The notes under the pieces were generated by a model that was not told the DNA's origin, searched no databases, and worked only from the letters and a program-made list of their open reading frames with translations. Positions 25,406 through 34,222 of a DNA stretch of 64,000 bases are shown here, one piece after another. The stretch covers positions 87,100-151,099 of the forward strand of contig JAJUJI010000007.1 in NCBI GenBank assembly GCA_029265405.1, written 5' to 3'. The DNA comes from Clostridiales bacterium. GTDB taxonomy: Bacteria > Bacillota > Clostridia > Oscillospirales > Oscillospiraceae. The position numbers and the translations under genes are program-made. The number at the start of each line of letters is the position of its first letter. The first letter of the stretch is position 1.

Positions 25406-26143
25406 TCAGGGCCGAGTAAACTCGGGCCTTCTGTAAACGGCCGTCCTCAGCTCCCTTACGTAGTCCTCCTTGTCCTTTTCCGGCATATCCGAAGCCAGAG
25501 CCAGCTCTACCGCCCTTTCAATATCGTAGGGGATTCTTATTATTGAGATCGAAAAGGGCGAGGCTTCCCCCGAGCCGTATTCGCCCTCGATTACCGCGTA
25601 TGACGCCTGGGCGATATCGAGGGGATTGCCGACGCTGCCGGCGTTGAAGACGGTTTTGCCTTCGAAATTTTCGACATGCGCGCCGTGTATGTCGCCGTAG
25701 CCCACCACATCCGAATACCTGTCCAGCGTCGGGGTGGGCTCGAAGAGGCGCAGTCTTTTAGCCTTTTCGGTAAAAAGAAAGGTCCTGTAGAAGGCGTCGA
25801 AGGGGGCGGCGTGGAAAAGGCGGACAAGCCTGCCGCTCATATAGAACTCCAGATACATGGGCAGGGAGCTCAGATAGGCCAGACGCTCGGCGCCCAAAAG
25901 CCTTTGGTGCCAGGACAGCAGCTCATGCCGGCCCTCGCAGAGCATCAGGTCCCAGTTGCCCTTGACCACGCTCTCGCAGCGCGATTTTATAAGGTCCACC
26001 GCCTCCGCCGAGCCGGGGCCCTTTCCGGCAAGATCGCCGAGGCATATAACGCGCTTAAGGCCTCTGGCCTCGATGTCGGCAAATACCGCCTCAAGAGCAG
26101 GTATGTTTCCGTGTATGTCCGATATTACCGCAAATCTGTCCAT
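25406..26143 (-). CDS. Calcineurin-like metallophosphoesterase
   Basis: A 245-residue protein with the metal-binding series of the superfamily: DIHGN at 9-13, GDLAGKGP near 37, GNWD near 63, FHAAP and YGDIHGAH. The gene is a single unit facing dnaC, whose stop is seven bases away. Relatives (YfcE/MJ0936 type) cleave phosphodiesters in vitro, but the physiological substrate is not known. No signal peptide is present. Confidence 0.82.
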   Translation of the reverse strand: MDRFAVISDIHGNIPALEAVFADIEARGLKRVICLGDLAGKGPGSAEAVDLIKSRCESVVKGNWDLMLCEGRHELLSWHQRLLGAERLAYLSSLPMYLEFYMSGRLVRLFHAAPFDAFYRTFLFTEKAKRLRLFEPTPTLDRYSDVVGYGDIHGAHVENFEGKTVFNAGSVGNPLDIAQASYAVIEGEYGSGEASPFSISIIRIPYDIERAVELALASDMPEKDKEDYVRELRTAVYRRPEFTRP

Positions 26144-26164
26144 ACAAGACGCTCCCGTCGCCGC

Positions 26165-26220
26165 TTTTTATTATAGTATAGCACAATCCCATCGGCCTGT
26201 GAACCGGCCGGTGGGATTGT
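26165..26220 (-). promoter_or_regulatory. Hairpin and candidate promoter upstream of the metallophosphoesterase
   Basis: An inverted repeat (26183-26191 with 26212-26220, inner arms CGGCC/GGCCG) forms a strong hairpin. On the minus strand TTCACA and TATACT spaced by 17 bp overlap it, so the element could be a promoter with an operator, or a terminator facing acpP. Confidence 0.4.
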
Positions 26221-26240
26221 CGCCGCTCATTTGCCCGCAT

Positions 26241-26295
26241 AAAAAAGAACGGCCGCCGACATCCGCCTGCGGGTAAGGCGGCGGCGTGTCCGTTC
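26241..26295 (-). terminator. Terminator after acpP
   Basis: A GC-rich inverted repeat (CCGCC/GGCGG and flanking GC arms) is followed on the leftward strand by six T (26246-26241). It closes the rpmH-to-acpP transcript. Confidence 0.65.
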
Positions 26296-26327
26296 AGGCC
26301 GCTTTTCGGAAGCGTTGGAGCGACAGG

Positions 26328-26558
26328 CTATTCGAGCATGCCTTCGATGTAGCGCACCACGTCCCCCACGGTCTTAAGCTCGGCGACAGCCTCGTCGGTT
26401 ATGGTTACGGCAAATTCATCCTCCAGCGTCATTATCATTTCAACGACATCCAGAGAGTCGGCTCCAAGATCGCCCGCAATGTCGGTGTTTTCGGTGATGC
26501 TGTCCTCGTCTATGCCGAATTGGGCGGAAAGAATTTCCTTTAATTTATCAAGTACCAT
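26328..26558 (-). CDS. acpP: Acyl carrier protein
   Basis: A 76-residue acidic four-helix protein that carries fatty acyl chains on 4'-phosphopantetheine attached to Ser35 in the GADSLD motif. The ATG at 26558 has GGAGG six bases upstream; the TTG of a longer frame overlaps that ribosome site. Its place directly after khpB in the rpmH operon is unusual, since acpP usually sits with fab or plsX/rnc genes, so it may be an extra or relocated carrier. Confidence 0.93.
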   Translation of the reverse strand: MVLDKLKEILSAQFGIDEDSITENTDIAGDLGADSLDVVEMIMTLEDEFAVTITDEAVAELKTVGDVVRYIEGMLE

Positions 26559-26570
26559 ATTTACCTCCAA

Positions 26571-27221
26571 TTATTTCCTTTCGGTGCGCCTGCTCTTGCC
26601 GTAAGCTATCACGACGCGGCGGTTCGGCTCGCTTCCGGTGGAAAAAGTGCTGACATCCTTATAATCCTGAAGAGCGGTATGGATTACATGGCGCTCATAG
26701 GAATTCATGGGCTCAAGAGTCATATTCTTACGATATTTTATGACCTTGGCGGCCACTTTATAAGCTAAACTGCTGAGGGATTCCTCGCGTTTTTTGCGGT
26801 AATTTTCCGCGTCCACGCTGACATGGATGCGGCTGTCCGAGCCGCGGTTGACGGCAAAGCTGGTTATGTGCTGTATTGCGTCGAGCGTTTCGCCGCGCCT
26901 GCCTATGAGCATGCCGAGCTTGTCGCCGGTCAGGTTGATGAAAATGCCGGCCTCGCCCCGATCCTCGACTACGGGCACCGCGTCGGAGCCCAGCCTCTCC
27001 AGCAGACCCTTCAAAAAGGCCTCCGCCTTTTCGGCGACGGACTCGGTATATTCGTAGCTCACGCGCACCTTGGCGGGAACCGCGCCGATGCCGAGAAAGC
27101 CGGCCTTGGATCTTTCAATGATTTCAACGGATACCTCGTCACGCCTTTTCCCCAGCGTGGCAAGAGCGGAGGCGATGGCATCCTCTTCGGTTTTTGCGAC
27201 CGCTTCAATCGATTTAAGCAT
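26571..27221 (-). CDS. khpB: RNA-binding protein KhpB (Jag/SpoIIIJ-associated)
   Basis: A 216-residue protein with an N-terminal Jag domain (including the KAGFLGIG motif), a KH domain (IGRRGE loop) and a C-terminal R3H domain. KhpB binds RNA with KhpA and influences cell division and elongation in Firmicutes. The ATG at 27221 lies five bases after GGAGG. The gene follows yidC, as in most Gram-positive genomes. acpP begins 12 bases downstream. Confidence 0.93.
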   Translation of the reverse strand: MLKSIEAVAKTEEDAIASALATLGKRRDEVSVEIIERSKAGFLGIGAVPAKVRVSYEYTESVAEKAEAFLKGLLERLGSDAVPVVEDRGEAGIFINLTGDKLGMLIGRRGETLDAIQHITSFAVNRGSDSRIHVSVDAENYRKKREESLSSLAYKVAAKVIKYRKNMTLEPMNSYERHVIHTALQDYKDVSTFSTGSEPNRRVVIAYGKSRRTERK

Positions 27222-27269
27222 CTTATCCTCCATTCACGGCGGGCCTGAGGCTCCGCACAGAGTCATGGT

Positions 27270-28577
27270 TTACTTTGTTCCGTCTTCTCTGAAATCTATT
27301 TCGGGGATGGCGGGAATTTCCTCGCTTTCCGACGCGGCGCCGCCCTGGAGCTCGGCCTCCGCGTCGGCCTGGTTATAGGCCTCAGCCCTGCCGGCGCTGT
27401 TATCCTGCGCTGAAGCTGCCGTTCCTCTTGAAAAGCGGTCCGGATCGTAGGCCCTGCCGCGGGCGTAGGGCCGGTCGCCGACCTGAGAGGGATTTGCGTT
27501 TTCCTTGCGCTTATCCGCCGGACCGTGCTGGGCCTGCCACTCGGCCGCGCGCTGCTCGGCCTTTATTTTCTCATTCTTCTGTAATTTGCGCTTGCTCGTG
27601 TTGGGGTTGACCGCTGTGGCGCCCTCCTCGCGAAGCCTCGCGGTTTCAAGGCGCTTGCGCTCCAGCTCCTCCTCGCGGGCCTTTATCCGGGCGCGCCTCT
27701 CGGCGTCCTCGGCGTCAAGCTCGCGGGTAAAGACCTTGCCAAGTATAAAGTCCTGTATTGCCTGGAAAACCGATGAGGCTATCCAGTAAAGGCCCAGGGC
27801 GCCGGGCATGGCGAAGCCTATCCAGAGGGAGACCAGGGGCATCATGAGCATCATGGTTTTGTTGGTGCTGGCGGCCTCCGGAGCCACCGTCCCGCCGGAG
27901 GAGGCCATGCTGATCTTGCTGGAAACGTAGGCCAGCAGGGCCGAAACGACGGGTATGAGGAAAAGTCCGAGCTGGGGCCAGACGGGCTTGCCGTTGGAAA
28001 AAAAGGTCCAAAATTGCCAGGACGGCTGGCTGCCCAGGTCAAGGCCCAGAAAATTATAGTCCAGCTTCTGGAGCTTGTCGCTGATTCCGGCAAACCTCTC
28101 AAAATGCGCGGTTATGAATTGGGATTCGAATATCTGCTCGTATGCCTTGCCCTGGCCGGTGGCTGGGGCCACATAGCCCAGGGTCGTCAGCAGCTCCCGT
28201 ATGGTCTTGTAGGCGTCCGCTGAAACGCCCATCATTATGGTTATGGGATAGCGTATGGCCCTGTACAGCGCCAGCAGAATAGGAAAGGGGATCAGGGACC
28301 ACAGGCAGCCGCTCATGGGGTTGATCTTTTCCTCTTTATAAAACTTCTGCAGCTCTTCCTGGTATTTCTGCTTGTTGCCCTCGTATTTCTTTTCGAGCTC
28401 CTTAAGATAGGGAGTGAACCTGGCCTGCCGCATCATTCCCTTTTTGCTCTTCATGGAGAAGTAAAGGAGGATCAGCCTGACCAGAAGCGCGAAAAGAAAT
28501 ATGGCTATGCCGTAGCTGTGGGTGAGGTTGTATAGGACAAGAAGCAGCCAGCCAAAGGGTTTAGCAATATAATCCAT
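27270..28577 (-). CDS. yidC: Membrane protein insertase YidC/OxaA
   Basis: A 435-residue YidC family insertase that places proteins in the cytoplasmic membrane with or without SecYEG. It starts directly with the first core membrane helix and carries the conserved groove arginine (Arg34 in LLVRLILL), a cytoplasmic coiled region rich in Lys/Glu, and further hydrophobic helices up to about residue 290. It then has a long charged tail of about 145 residues rich in Arg, Glu and Ala, longer than usual, which may contact ribosomes. AAGGAG lies seven bases before the ATG. Confidence 0.95.
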   Translation of the reverse strand: MDYIAKPFGWLLLVLYNLTHSYGIAIFLFALLVRLILLYFSMKSKKGMMRQARFTPYLKELEKKYEGNKQKYQEELQKFYKEEKINPMSGCLWSLIPFPILLALYRAIRYPITIMMGVSADAYKTIRELLTTLGYVAPATGQGKAYEQIFESQFITAHFERFAGISDKLQKLDYNFLGLDLGSQPSWQFWTFFSNGKPVWPQLGLFLIPVVSALLAYVSSKISMASSGGTVAPEAASTNKTMMLMMPLVSLWIGFAMPGALGLYWIASSVFQAIQDFILGKVFTRELDAEDAERRARIKAREEELERKRLETARLREEGATAVNPNTSKRKLQKNEKIKAEQRAAEWQAQHGPADKRKENANPSQVGDRPYARGRAYDPDRFSRGTAASAQDNSAGRAEAYNQADAEAELQGGAASESEEIPAIPEIDFREDGTK

Positions 28578-28618
28578 CTAACAACTCCTTAACATACTGC
28601 CCGGAATATTAGCGACCC

Positions 28619-28828
28619 TCAGGGTACGGGGTCGTAGCCTCCCTTGTGGAAAGGGTGGCATCGCATAAAACGCCTGAAGGCTAGCCAGACGCCTTTTGGC
28701 GCTCCGTACTTTTCGATGGCTTCGAGGGCGTACTGCGAGCATGTGGGAATATAGCGGCAACAGGGAGGTTTGGCCGGGGACACAAACCTCCTGTAAAGCT
28801 TAATGAGAGCTATGAGAAAAGCCTTCAT
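28619..28828 (-). CDS. yidD: Membrane protein insertion efficiency factor YidD
   Basis: A 69-residue protein with the family's [15 protein letters not shown] core and the [14 protein letters not shown] ending. It is thought to help YidC-dependent insertion. Its ATG directly abuts the rnpA stop codon. Confidence 0.95.
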   Translation of the reverse strand: MKAFLIALIKLYRRFVSPAKPPCCRYIPTCSQYALEAIEKYGAPKGVWLAFRRFMRCHPFHKGGYDPVP

Positions 28829-29173
28829 TTATTTGCAGCCCTTCAATATCCCTAATTTTTCCGCGGCGCCGAGCAAGCTGCGCTCGATGTCCCAATAAGA
28901 GGCTTCGGCAGCTTTTGCCCTGGCAACTACCACAATGTCCCAGCCCGTCCTGAACCTTGCCTCGTTGAGCCTGTAGATTTCCCTGATGCGGCGGCGCACT
29001 CGGTTCCTGTGCACCGCCTTGCCTATTTTTGAACCTACGGTAATCCCCAGCCTGTTTTCGGCCTTATGGTTTCTGCCGCAGTAAACAACCACCAGAGGCG
29101 AGGCGTAGCTTTTGCCTCTTGAATACAACCGCCTGAACTCGTAGTTCTTATTCAGGGACAGGGTGGCTTTCAT
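28829..29173 (-). CDS. rnpA: Ribonuclease P protein component
   Basis: A 114-residue basic protein that binds the RNase P RNA and helps mature tRNA 5' ends. The signature RNRVRRRIRE (about 56-65) is present. It lies five bases after rpmH and adjoins yidD, the universal order. Confidence 0.96.
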   Translation of the reverse strand: MKATLSLNKNYEFRRLYSRGKSYASPLVVVYCGRNHKAENRLGITVGSKIGKAVHRNRVRRRIREIYRLNEARFRTGWDIVVVARAKAAEASYWDIERSLLGAAEKLGILKGCK

Positions 29174-29178
29174 ACCGC

Positions 29179-29313
29179 TCAGACGGTCAGCTCTGCGCGG
29201 CCCTTAGCTCTGCGCCTGGCAAGCACCTTGCGGCCGTTTTTTGTGGACATTCTTTTGCGGAAGCCGTGAACCTTGGCTCTCTGGCGCTTCTTGGGCTGAT
29301 AAGTCCTAAGCAT
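29179..29313 (-). CDS. rpmH: 50S ribosomal protein L34
   Basis: A 44-residue, very basic ribosomal protein with the standard start ([14 protein letters not shown]) and the HGFRKRM and [13 protein letters not shown] segments. AGGAGG lies upstream of the ATG. It heads the rpmH-rnpA-yidD-yidC-khpB-acpP transcript. Confidence 0.97.
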   Translation of the reverse strand: MLRTYQPKKRQRAKVHGFRKRMSTKNGRKVLARRRAKGRAELTV

Positions 29314-29446
29314 GCGATATACACCTCCTGCGCTGCTTTATTATTACTCAACAGAGCATAAACAAACGTGGCGCTATGCTCCGCAGTCAACTTGAAATGC
29401 TCGCCGCCGGCCCGGGGATTAAGCAGGGGCGTATAGAGCGCGAAAC

Positions 29447-29476
29447 ATTGTACCTCAAACAAATTCTGCGTGTCAA
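29447..29476 (-). promoter_or_regulatory. Promoter of the rpmH operon
   Basis: On the minus strand TTGACA (29476-29471) and TACAAT (29452-29447) are 18 bp apart, about 135 bp before rpmH. The remaining gene-free DNA (29314-29622) has no DnaA box of the TTATCCACA type and no dnaA; I see no origin in it. The stretch from 29523 to 29622 is GC-rich with small hairpins that may end the ABC transcript. Confidence 0.7.
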
Positions 29477-29622
29477 CAGTTTGCCCGCTTTTTTTCGGAA
29501 GTATATGAGCTTGCTCATATTGCATCCATAACCTTCGGATAAGCCGGCGCGCGGCGCGGCAATGCGGCTTTTGCGGCCAATCCGCCGCGCTGCGTCCGCG
29601 CTTTAAACGCTCCGGTCCCGCC

Positions 29623-30420
29623 CTACTGCGCCGCTTTCAGGTCGCGCCTTTCAAAGCTCAGGAAGGCCCCGGCCAGGGCCGCCGCGGAAACGCACAGGGA
29701 AAGGGCCGCAAACAGCGGTTCAAGACGGCCCTCAAGAAGCTCGGTCGGCAGGAAATATTTGAAAAGCGCAAAAAACCTCAGGGCGCCTCCCTTTTCCAGC
29801 ATGTCGTATAATACGCCGAGCGCGTAGGAAACCAAAACTGCGGCGTTGGCCAGCTTAAGGCCGCGCTCGGCGCTTGAGCGGAAGGCGGCAAAGAAGGCCG
29901 CAAGGCTGAAAAAAGCAAGGCCCGTCAGCCAGGCGGAAGCCGAAAAAGCCCAAAACGGCACGCCCGCGCCGCCCTCAAGCCTCAGGGCGGCAGCGGAGGC
30001 CGCCGAAAGCAAACCGTTCAAAACGGCGTACGCCGTAAGATAAATCAGCGCCGCCAGCAGCTTAAGCGACAATATGCCGGAGCGGGAGCGGGGCTTTGTG
30101 AAAAGAAACTCGTAGGTTTTGTCAATGCTTTCCCTAGCGACGGCGCCGCCGCCCAACCAGACCGCGTATACCGCCGAAAGCAGGGCCGCATACTGGGCCA
30201 GTACGGAATAGAAGCCCCCAAAGGTGTCTATGTCGGCATTTGACATAAGCAGCATGGCTGTGACGATTTTGGGAAAGGCGGCCGCAAGCTCGGAAAAGCC
30301 TCCGCCGCCGGACAGGCCGGTCGCCTTCGTCATGCCCATAAAAATGAAGAAAAGGAGGCCTAAGGACCAGAAAAGAAAGGGCTTGAGTCCCGCCTTCAGC
30401 TCGCGCATAAGTATATTCAT
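29623..30420 (-). CDS. ABC-2 type transporter permease
   Basis: A 265-residue membrane protein with about six hydrophobic helices and an FLFTKPRSRSGIL-type cytoplasmic loop near 100 that is typical of BcrB/ABC-2 permeases. It pairs with a second permease of equal length and an ATPase in one leftward operon, suggesting an exporter with a heterodimeric membrane part. The cargo is unknown; related systems export peptides or give bacitracin resistance. Confidence 0.8.
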   Translation of the reverse strand: MNILMRELKAGLKPFLFWSLGLLFFIFMGMTKATGLSGGGGFSELAAAFPKIVTAMLLMSNADIDTFGGFYSVLAQYAALLSAVYAVWLGGGAVARESIDKTYEFLFTKPRSRSGILSLKLLAALIYLTAYAVLNGLLSAASAAALRLEGGAGVPFWAFSASAWLTGLAFFSLAAFFAAFRSSAERGLKLANAAVLVSYALGVLYDMLEKGGALRFFALFKYFLPTELLEGRLEPLFAALSLCVSAAALAGAFLSFERRDLKAAQ

Positions 30421-30432
30421 CCGCGCCCCCCC

Positions 30433-31230
30433 TTAAACCGAGCGTATCTCGCCGCGGCAATATCCGACATAAGCCGCCGCAAGCAGCACGGCGGACGCCG
30501 CAGCGGCGGTCAAAGCCAAAGGCGCGTCGAAGCGGCCCTCCTTAAGGGCCAAATTGACGTCGAAATATCCATATACCGCCAAAAAGCGGGAAGCCCTGTC
30601 CTCAAGCAGGTTGCCAAGGGCCGTCAGCACGAAGCCGGCCATCGTTATGGCCACCGCGCCGGCCGCCACCGAACGCACCTTTTTTAGGAAAACTCCAAAG
30701 AAAACGGACGCAGCAAGAATAATAAGCTGCGTGAAAAGCAGCGCGCTCCCGGCCAAAACCGCCCAGCCGGCCGGCGCGCCCCCTGAGCGGGGGAGGCTCA
30801 TGGCGGTAAAAACGGCTGTGTAAGCGGCATTTGCAGCCGCAAGCAGGGTAAGAGCGGCAAGAAGCTTGGCAAAAAACAGCCTGCCGCGGGATGCCGGCTT
30901 GGTCATCAAAAAATCCATGCATTTGGCGCGCTTCTCGCGCGAGAAAAGGCCGAGTCCCAGGCTTGAGGCCATGGCGGCGCCCATAACGGCGGCATATAGG
31001 AAGCAGAAGGAGTAAAAGCCGCCGAAGCTGAAAATGTCGTCCATAAACACGCCGAAGGCCGCCTTGAACTCCTTCGGAAAGCCGTCGATCACGGCTTCCA
31101 TTGAGGCGCGGCTGTCCAAAAACATGGGGTAGATTCCCACCACCATCGCTATGAGAAAAGCCAGAAGCACGGCGGCCCAAACCAGGGCGCCCTTCCACGC
31201 GCGCCTCAGCTCAAACAGATAGACGTTCAT
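30433..31230 (-). CDS. ABC-2 type transporter permease
   Basis: A 265-residue permease with six predicted helices and the same FLMTKPASRGRLFFAKLLAAL loop as its downstream neighbour, to which it is probably paralogous. Its ATG overlaps the ATPase stop by 4 bp, so the ATPase and permease are translated together. Confidence 0.8.
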   Translation of the reverse strand: MNVYLFELRRAWKGALVWAAVLLAFLIAMVVGIYPMFLDSRASMEAVIDGFPKEFKAAFGVFMDDIFSFGGFYSFCFLYAAVMGAAMASSLGLGLFSREKRAKCMDFLMTKPASRGRLFFAKLLAALTLLAAANAAYTAVFTAMSLPRSGGAPAGWAVLAGSALLFTQLIILAASVFFGVFLKKVRSVAAGAVAITMAGFVLTALGNLLEDRASRFLAVYGYFDVNLALKEGRFDAPLALTAAAASAVLLAAAYVGYCRGEIRSV

Positions 31231-32117
31231 TGCGCCGCCTCCACGCCGGAATAGAAGCTCATGAATATCTCCTCCAGCTCAGGCTCGGAAATATCCAAAT
31301 TCTCCAGTGAAAGCCCTGCCAGCCTCGCTATAAGGGCGTTTATGTCGCCCCTGTATATGAAGCTCACGTGGGGGCCGTCCGTTTTGATGTCGGAAGCGCC
31401 CTCAAGCTCGAAGCGCTCAAGCGGCTTCCTCGCCGTGAAGCCGACCTTTTTGTACGAGGTTTGGCGCAGCTCCGCCATTTTTTGTACGCTTATAATGCGG
31501 CCGTCCTTTATAATGGCAACTCTGTGGCAGATGCGCTGCACCTCGCTGAGTATATGCGACGAAAACAGGACCGAGGCGCCTCTTTCGTTTTCCCTGCCGA
31601 TAAGCTCGAAGAAGGTTCGCTGCATAAGCGGGTCCAGGCCGCTGGTGGGCTCGTCGAGTATGATAAGCCTCGGAGAATGCAGCAGGCCCTGGATAATGCC
31701 GACCTTCTTCTTGTTGCCAAGGCTCATATCCTCTATTTTTTTGTTCAGGTCCAGCTCCAGGATTCCGGCAAGCTCCCTAATGCGCGCCGAGCAGTCCTTC
31801 CTGTAAAAGCTGGCCGAATACCTGAGCAGGTCTATTGCGCGCATGCCCTCGTAGTAAAACACCTCGCTCGGAAGATAGCCGACCTCGGCCAGTATCCTGA
31901 CCTTGTCCTTTTCGCAGTCCAGGCCGAAAATGCGCGCCTCGCCGCCGGTCTTGCGTATGAGGCCCAGCAGCGTCCGGATGGTGGTGGACTTGCCCGCCCC
32001 GTTGGGGCCAATAAAGCCGAAGATTTCGCCCTCGCCTATTTCCATATCGACGTCTATTATTCCGCGGGACTTGCCGTAGAACTTTGTGAGCTTTTTTGTT
32101 TCGAGCACCGTTTTCAC
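31227..32117 (-). CDS. ABC transporter ATP-binding protein (BcrA-like)
   Basis: A 296-residue ATPase with Walker A GPNGAGKST, a signature of the form SLGNKKKVG and Walker B LIILDEPTSGLDP, followed by a C-terminal domain of about 80 residues as in BcrA/NatA-type exporters. The GTG at 32117 has GGAGG eight bases upstream; the frame stays open further upstream, but that part does not look like protein. It energises the two permeases encoded downstream. Confidence 0.88.
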   Translation of the reverse strand: MKTVLETKKLTKFYGKSRGIIDVDMEIGEGEIFGFIGPNGAGKSTTIRTLLGLIRKTGGEARIFGLDCEKDKVRILAEVGYLPSEVFYYEGMRAIDLLRYSASFYRKDCSARIRELAGILELDLNKKIEDMSLGNKKKVGIIQGLLHSPRLIILDEPTSGLDPLMQRTFFELIGRENERGASVLFSSHILSEVQRICHRVAIIKDGRIISVQKMAELRQTSYKKVGFTARKPLERFELEGASDIKTDGPHVSFIYRGDINALIARLAGLSLENLDISEPELEEIFMSFYSGVEAAQ

Positions 32118-32313
32118 TGAATATTCCTCCGCATTCGCAATCGCCCCGCATAAGATGAAGGGCGGCCCTCGGACGGCCCCAATGGTCGGGATGGAGCCTT
32201 TGAGGCCGGGCATGCCCCGCAGCATGATGCATATATGACATATATATAATATTACCTTTGCGGCTTTCCGCAAGTCCCTTTTGCAAAATTTAAGAGAGCT
32301 GCGGGCGGATGTG

Positions 32314-32342
32314 TTGTAAAAGGCGCAGATATGCTGTATTAT
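32314..32342 (+). promoter_or_regulatory. Promoter for the amino acid decarboxylase gene
   Basis: TTGTAA at 32314 and TATTAT at 32337 are 17 bp apart and end about 40 bp before the start codon. The rest of the 263-bp divergent gap shows an AT-rich tract (32228-32255) that may hold the ABC operon promoter. Confidence 0.5.
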
Positions 32343-32380
32343 GCCATTATCATAGCATCGAAGGGCGGGAAAGAAAAGGA

Positions 32381-33799
32381 ATGGACGGCCTGTCGCTGAA
32401 CGAGCTGCTGAACGCATACTCCTTGTCCGGCGCATATCCCATGCACATGCCCGGCCATAAGAGGAACGGCTCCCTGCTGGGCGCGGAGCTGCCCTACAGG
32501 CTGGACATTACGGAAATACCCGGCTTCGATAATCTGCAAAGCCCGGAGGGCGTGCTGAAAAGCACGGCCGAGCTGGCGGCGCGCCTGTACGGGGCGGAAA
32601 GGGCCTACCTGTCGGTCAACGGGAGCACAGGGGCTATACTTGCCGCCGTAAGGGCCTGCGCAAAGCCCTATGACCAGGTGATAGTAGCCCGAAACTGCCA
32701 CAAGTCCGTATACAGCGCCATGGAAATTGGACTGCTGAAGCCGTCGTTTATTGCGCCGGATGTGGACCCTGATACCGGGATAGCCCGCAGCGTGGAGCCG
32801 GCCCAGGTGAGGGAGGCGCTGAAGGCCAATCCCGGCGCGAAGCTGGTGGTAGTGACCTCGCCGACCTACGAGGGAGTGCTCAGCGATATACGCGGCATCG
32901 CCGAGGCGGCGCACGAGAGCGGAATACCCCTGCTTGTGGATTCCGCGCACGGGGCGCATCTTGGCTTTTCACCCTTTTTCGGCGAGAGCGCCGTACAGGC
33001 GGGCGCGGACCTGACCGTAGTCAGCCTGCATAAAACGCTTCCGGCCCTGACGCAGAGCGCCTTGCTGCTTTCGCGCGGCGGGCTGACGGACGAAGCTGCG
33101 CTGCACAACGCGGTCAACGCCTTCCAGACCAGCAGCCCCTCCTACGTGCTTCTGGCCTCCATAGACGCCTGCCTGAGGCTGCTTGAGACGCAGGGAGGCA
33201 GGCTCTTTGCCGATTACGAGCGGAGACTTAAAAGATTCCGGGATAAGATGGGCAGGCTCAGGCGGCTGAGGCTGTACGGCCTTAAAGGCGATGGCCCGCG
33301 CCCGTACTACGGCCTCGACCCCGGAAAGCTGGCGATAGCGACAAATGCGGCCGATATTACCGGGCCGGAGCTGGCGGAGCTTTTGCGCGGCGAATACAAG
33401 ATCGAAACGGAGATGGCGGCGCCGGAATATGCGCTGGCCATGACCAGCCTTTGCGACACCGACGAGGGCTTTGAGCTGCTCTCGGAGGCCCTGCTCAAAA
33501 TAGACGCCGGGCTGAAGGAGGGGAGCGCGCGCTCAATGCCTGAGCGGCCCGCCCTGCCGCAAAGAGCTGCGTTTCCGTATGAGCTTGCGGGCGAGGAGGG
33601 GGAGCCTGTGGAGCTTTGCCGCTGCGCGGGGCGCGTATCGATGGAATACGTTTGGGCATATCCGCCGGGCGTTCCGCTGATAGCTCCAGGCGAAATAGTG
33701 CCGGACTGGCTTGCCAAGGGAGCCCCCGGCCTTGAAACGAGGAGCCTGCACAGCACCCGCGGCGGCTTTCCCCTTAGGCTCTATTGCAAGAAGGAATAG
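32381..33799 (+). CDS. Orn/Lys/Arg decarboxylase family PLP enzyme
   Basis: A 472-residue fold-type I PLP enzyme of the YaaO/SpeA group that decarboxylates a basic amino acid to a polyamine precursor. It has the MPGHKRN segment near the N-terminus, SAHGAHLG, and the PLP lysine at Lys218 in SLHKT. It lacks the N-terminal wing domain of the large E. coli enzymes. Whether it acts on arginine, lysine or ornithine cannot be told from sequence. The ATG lies close behind an AAAGAAAAGGA purine run. The next gene is a small membrane protein. Confidence 0.88.
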   Translation: MDGLSLNELLNAYSLSGAYPMHMPGHKRNGSLLGAELPYRLDITEIPGFDNLQSPEGVLKSTAELAARLYGAERAYLSVNGSTGAILAAVRACAKPYDQVIVARNCHKSVYSAMEIGLLKPSFIAPDVDPDTGIARSVEPAQVREALKANPGAKLVVVTSPTYEGVLSDIRGIAEAAHESGIPLLVDSAHGAHLGFSPFFGESAVQAGADLTVVSLHKTLPALTQSALLLSRGGLTDEAALHNAVNAFQTSSPSYVLLASIDACLRLLETQGGRLFADYERRLKRFRDKMGRLRRLRLYGLKGDGPRPYYGLDPGKLAIATNAADITGPELAELLRGEYKIETEMAAPEYALAMTSLCDTDEGFELLSEALLKIDAGLKEGSARSMPERPALPQRAAFPYELAGEEGEPVELCRCAGRVSMEYVWAYPPGVPLIAPGEIVPDWLAKGAPGLETRSLHSTRGGFPLRLYCKKE

Positions 33800-33834
33800 C
33801 ATAATATTTATTTATTATATTGGAGTGGAAAGCT

Positions 33835-34113
33835 GTGAAAAAATCGACGCAGGTACTTATGCTCACGGCCGGGGCCATCATACTGGCCTTTGTAATAATG
33901 GGCCTGACCGTGGATATCAACAGGTTTATGCGGGATCTCAAGCCCTGGGTGTGCCTAATGTTCGGCACGGCCTTTCTATGCACGACAATCGCGTACGGGG
34001 ATATAAAAAACGACAGGACTCCTCAGCAGAGGAGGGCCATACGCCTGCTTATGCTCGCAATTACCGTAGTATGCTTCATTTTGGCCGCCGTAAGCTTCAT
34101 AAATATGCACTGA
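33835..34113 (+). CDS. Small membrane protein, three predicted helices
   Basis: A 92-residue protein of unknown function with three hydrophobic segments (about 6-26, 38-58 and 69-90) separated by short basic loops. It starts at a GTG nine bases after GGAG; an upstream TTG in frame (33820) overlaps that site. No family was recognised. It is on the same strand as the decarboxylase, 35 bp away. Confidence 0.65.
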   Translation: MKKSTQVLMLTAGAIILAFVIMGLTVDINRFMRDLKPWVCLMFGTAFLCTTIAYGDIKNDRTPQQRRAIRLLMLAITVVCFILAAVSFINMH

Positions 34114-34133
34114 GCGCCTTTCGCCGCTTCTTT

Positions 34134-34185
34134 CCCGCCCGTACCGAAGATTTTTTTGACATCAGGCGGGCGGGGATGATATAAT
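34134..34185 (+). promoter_or_regulatory. Strong promoter for the SCIFF gene with overlapping inverted repeat
   Basis: TTGACA at 34156-34161 and TATAAT at 34180-34185 are 18 bp apart. An 8-bp inverted repeat (34134-34141 with 34167-34174) spans the -35 and enters the spacer, so it could be an operator. Confidence 0.7.
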
Positions 34186-34222
34186 TAAACGCTATAATAT
34201 GCTTATCCGAGGAGACGGTTCC

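Noticed and set aside
29314..29622. Possible replication origin next to rpmH
   Set aside because: There is no dnaA gene and no cluster of TTATCCACA-like boxes; the region holds only the rpmH promoter and GC-rich hairpins.
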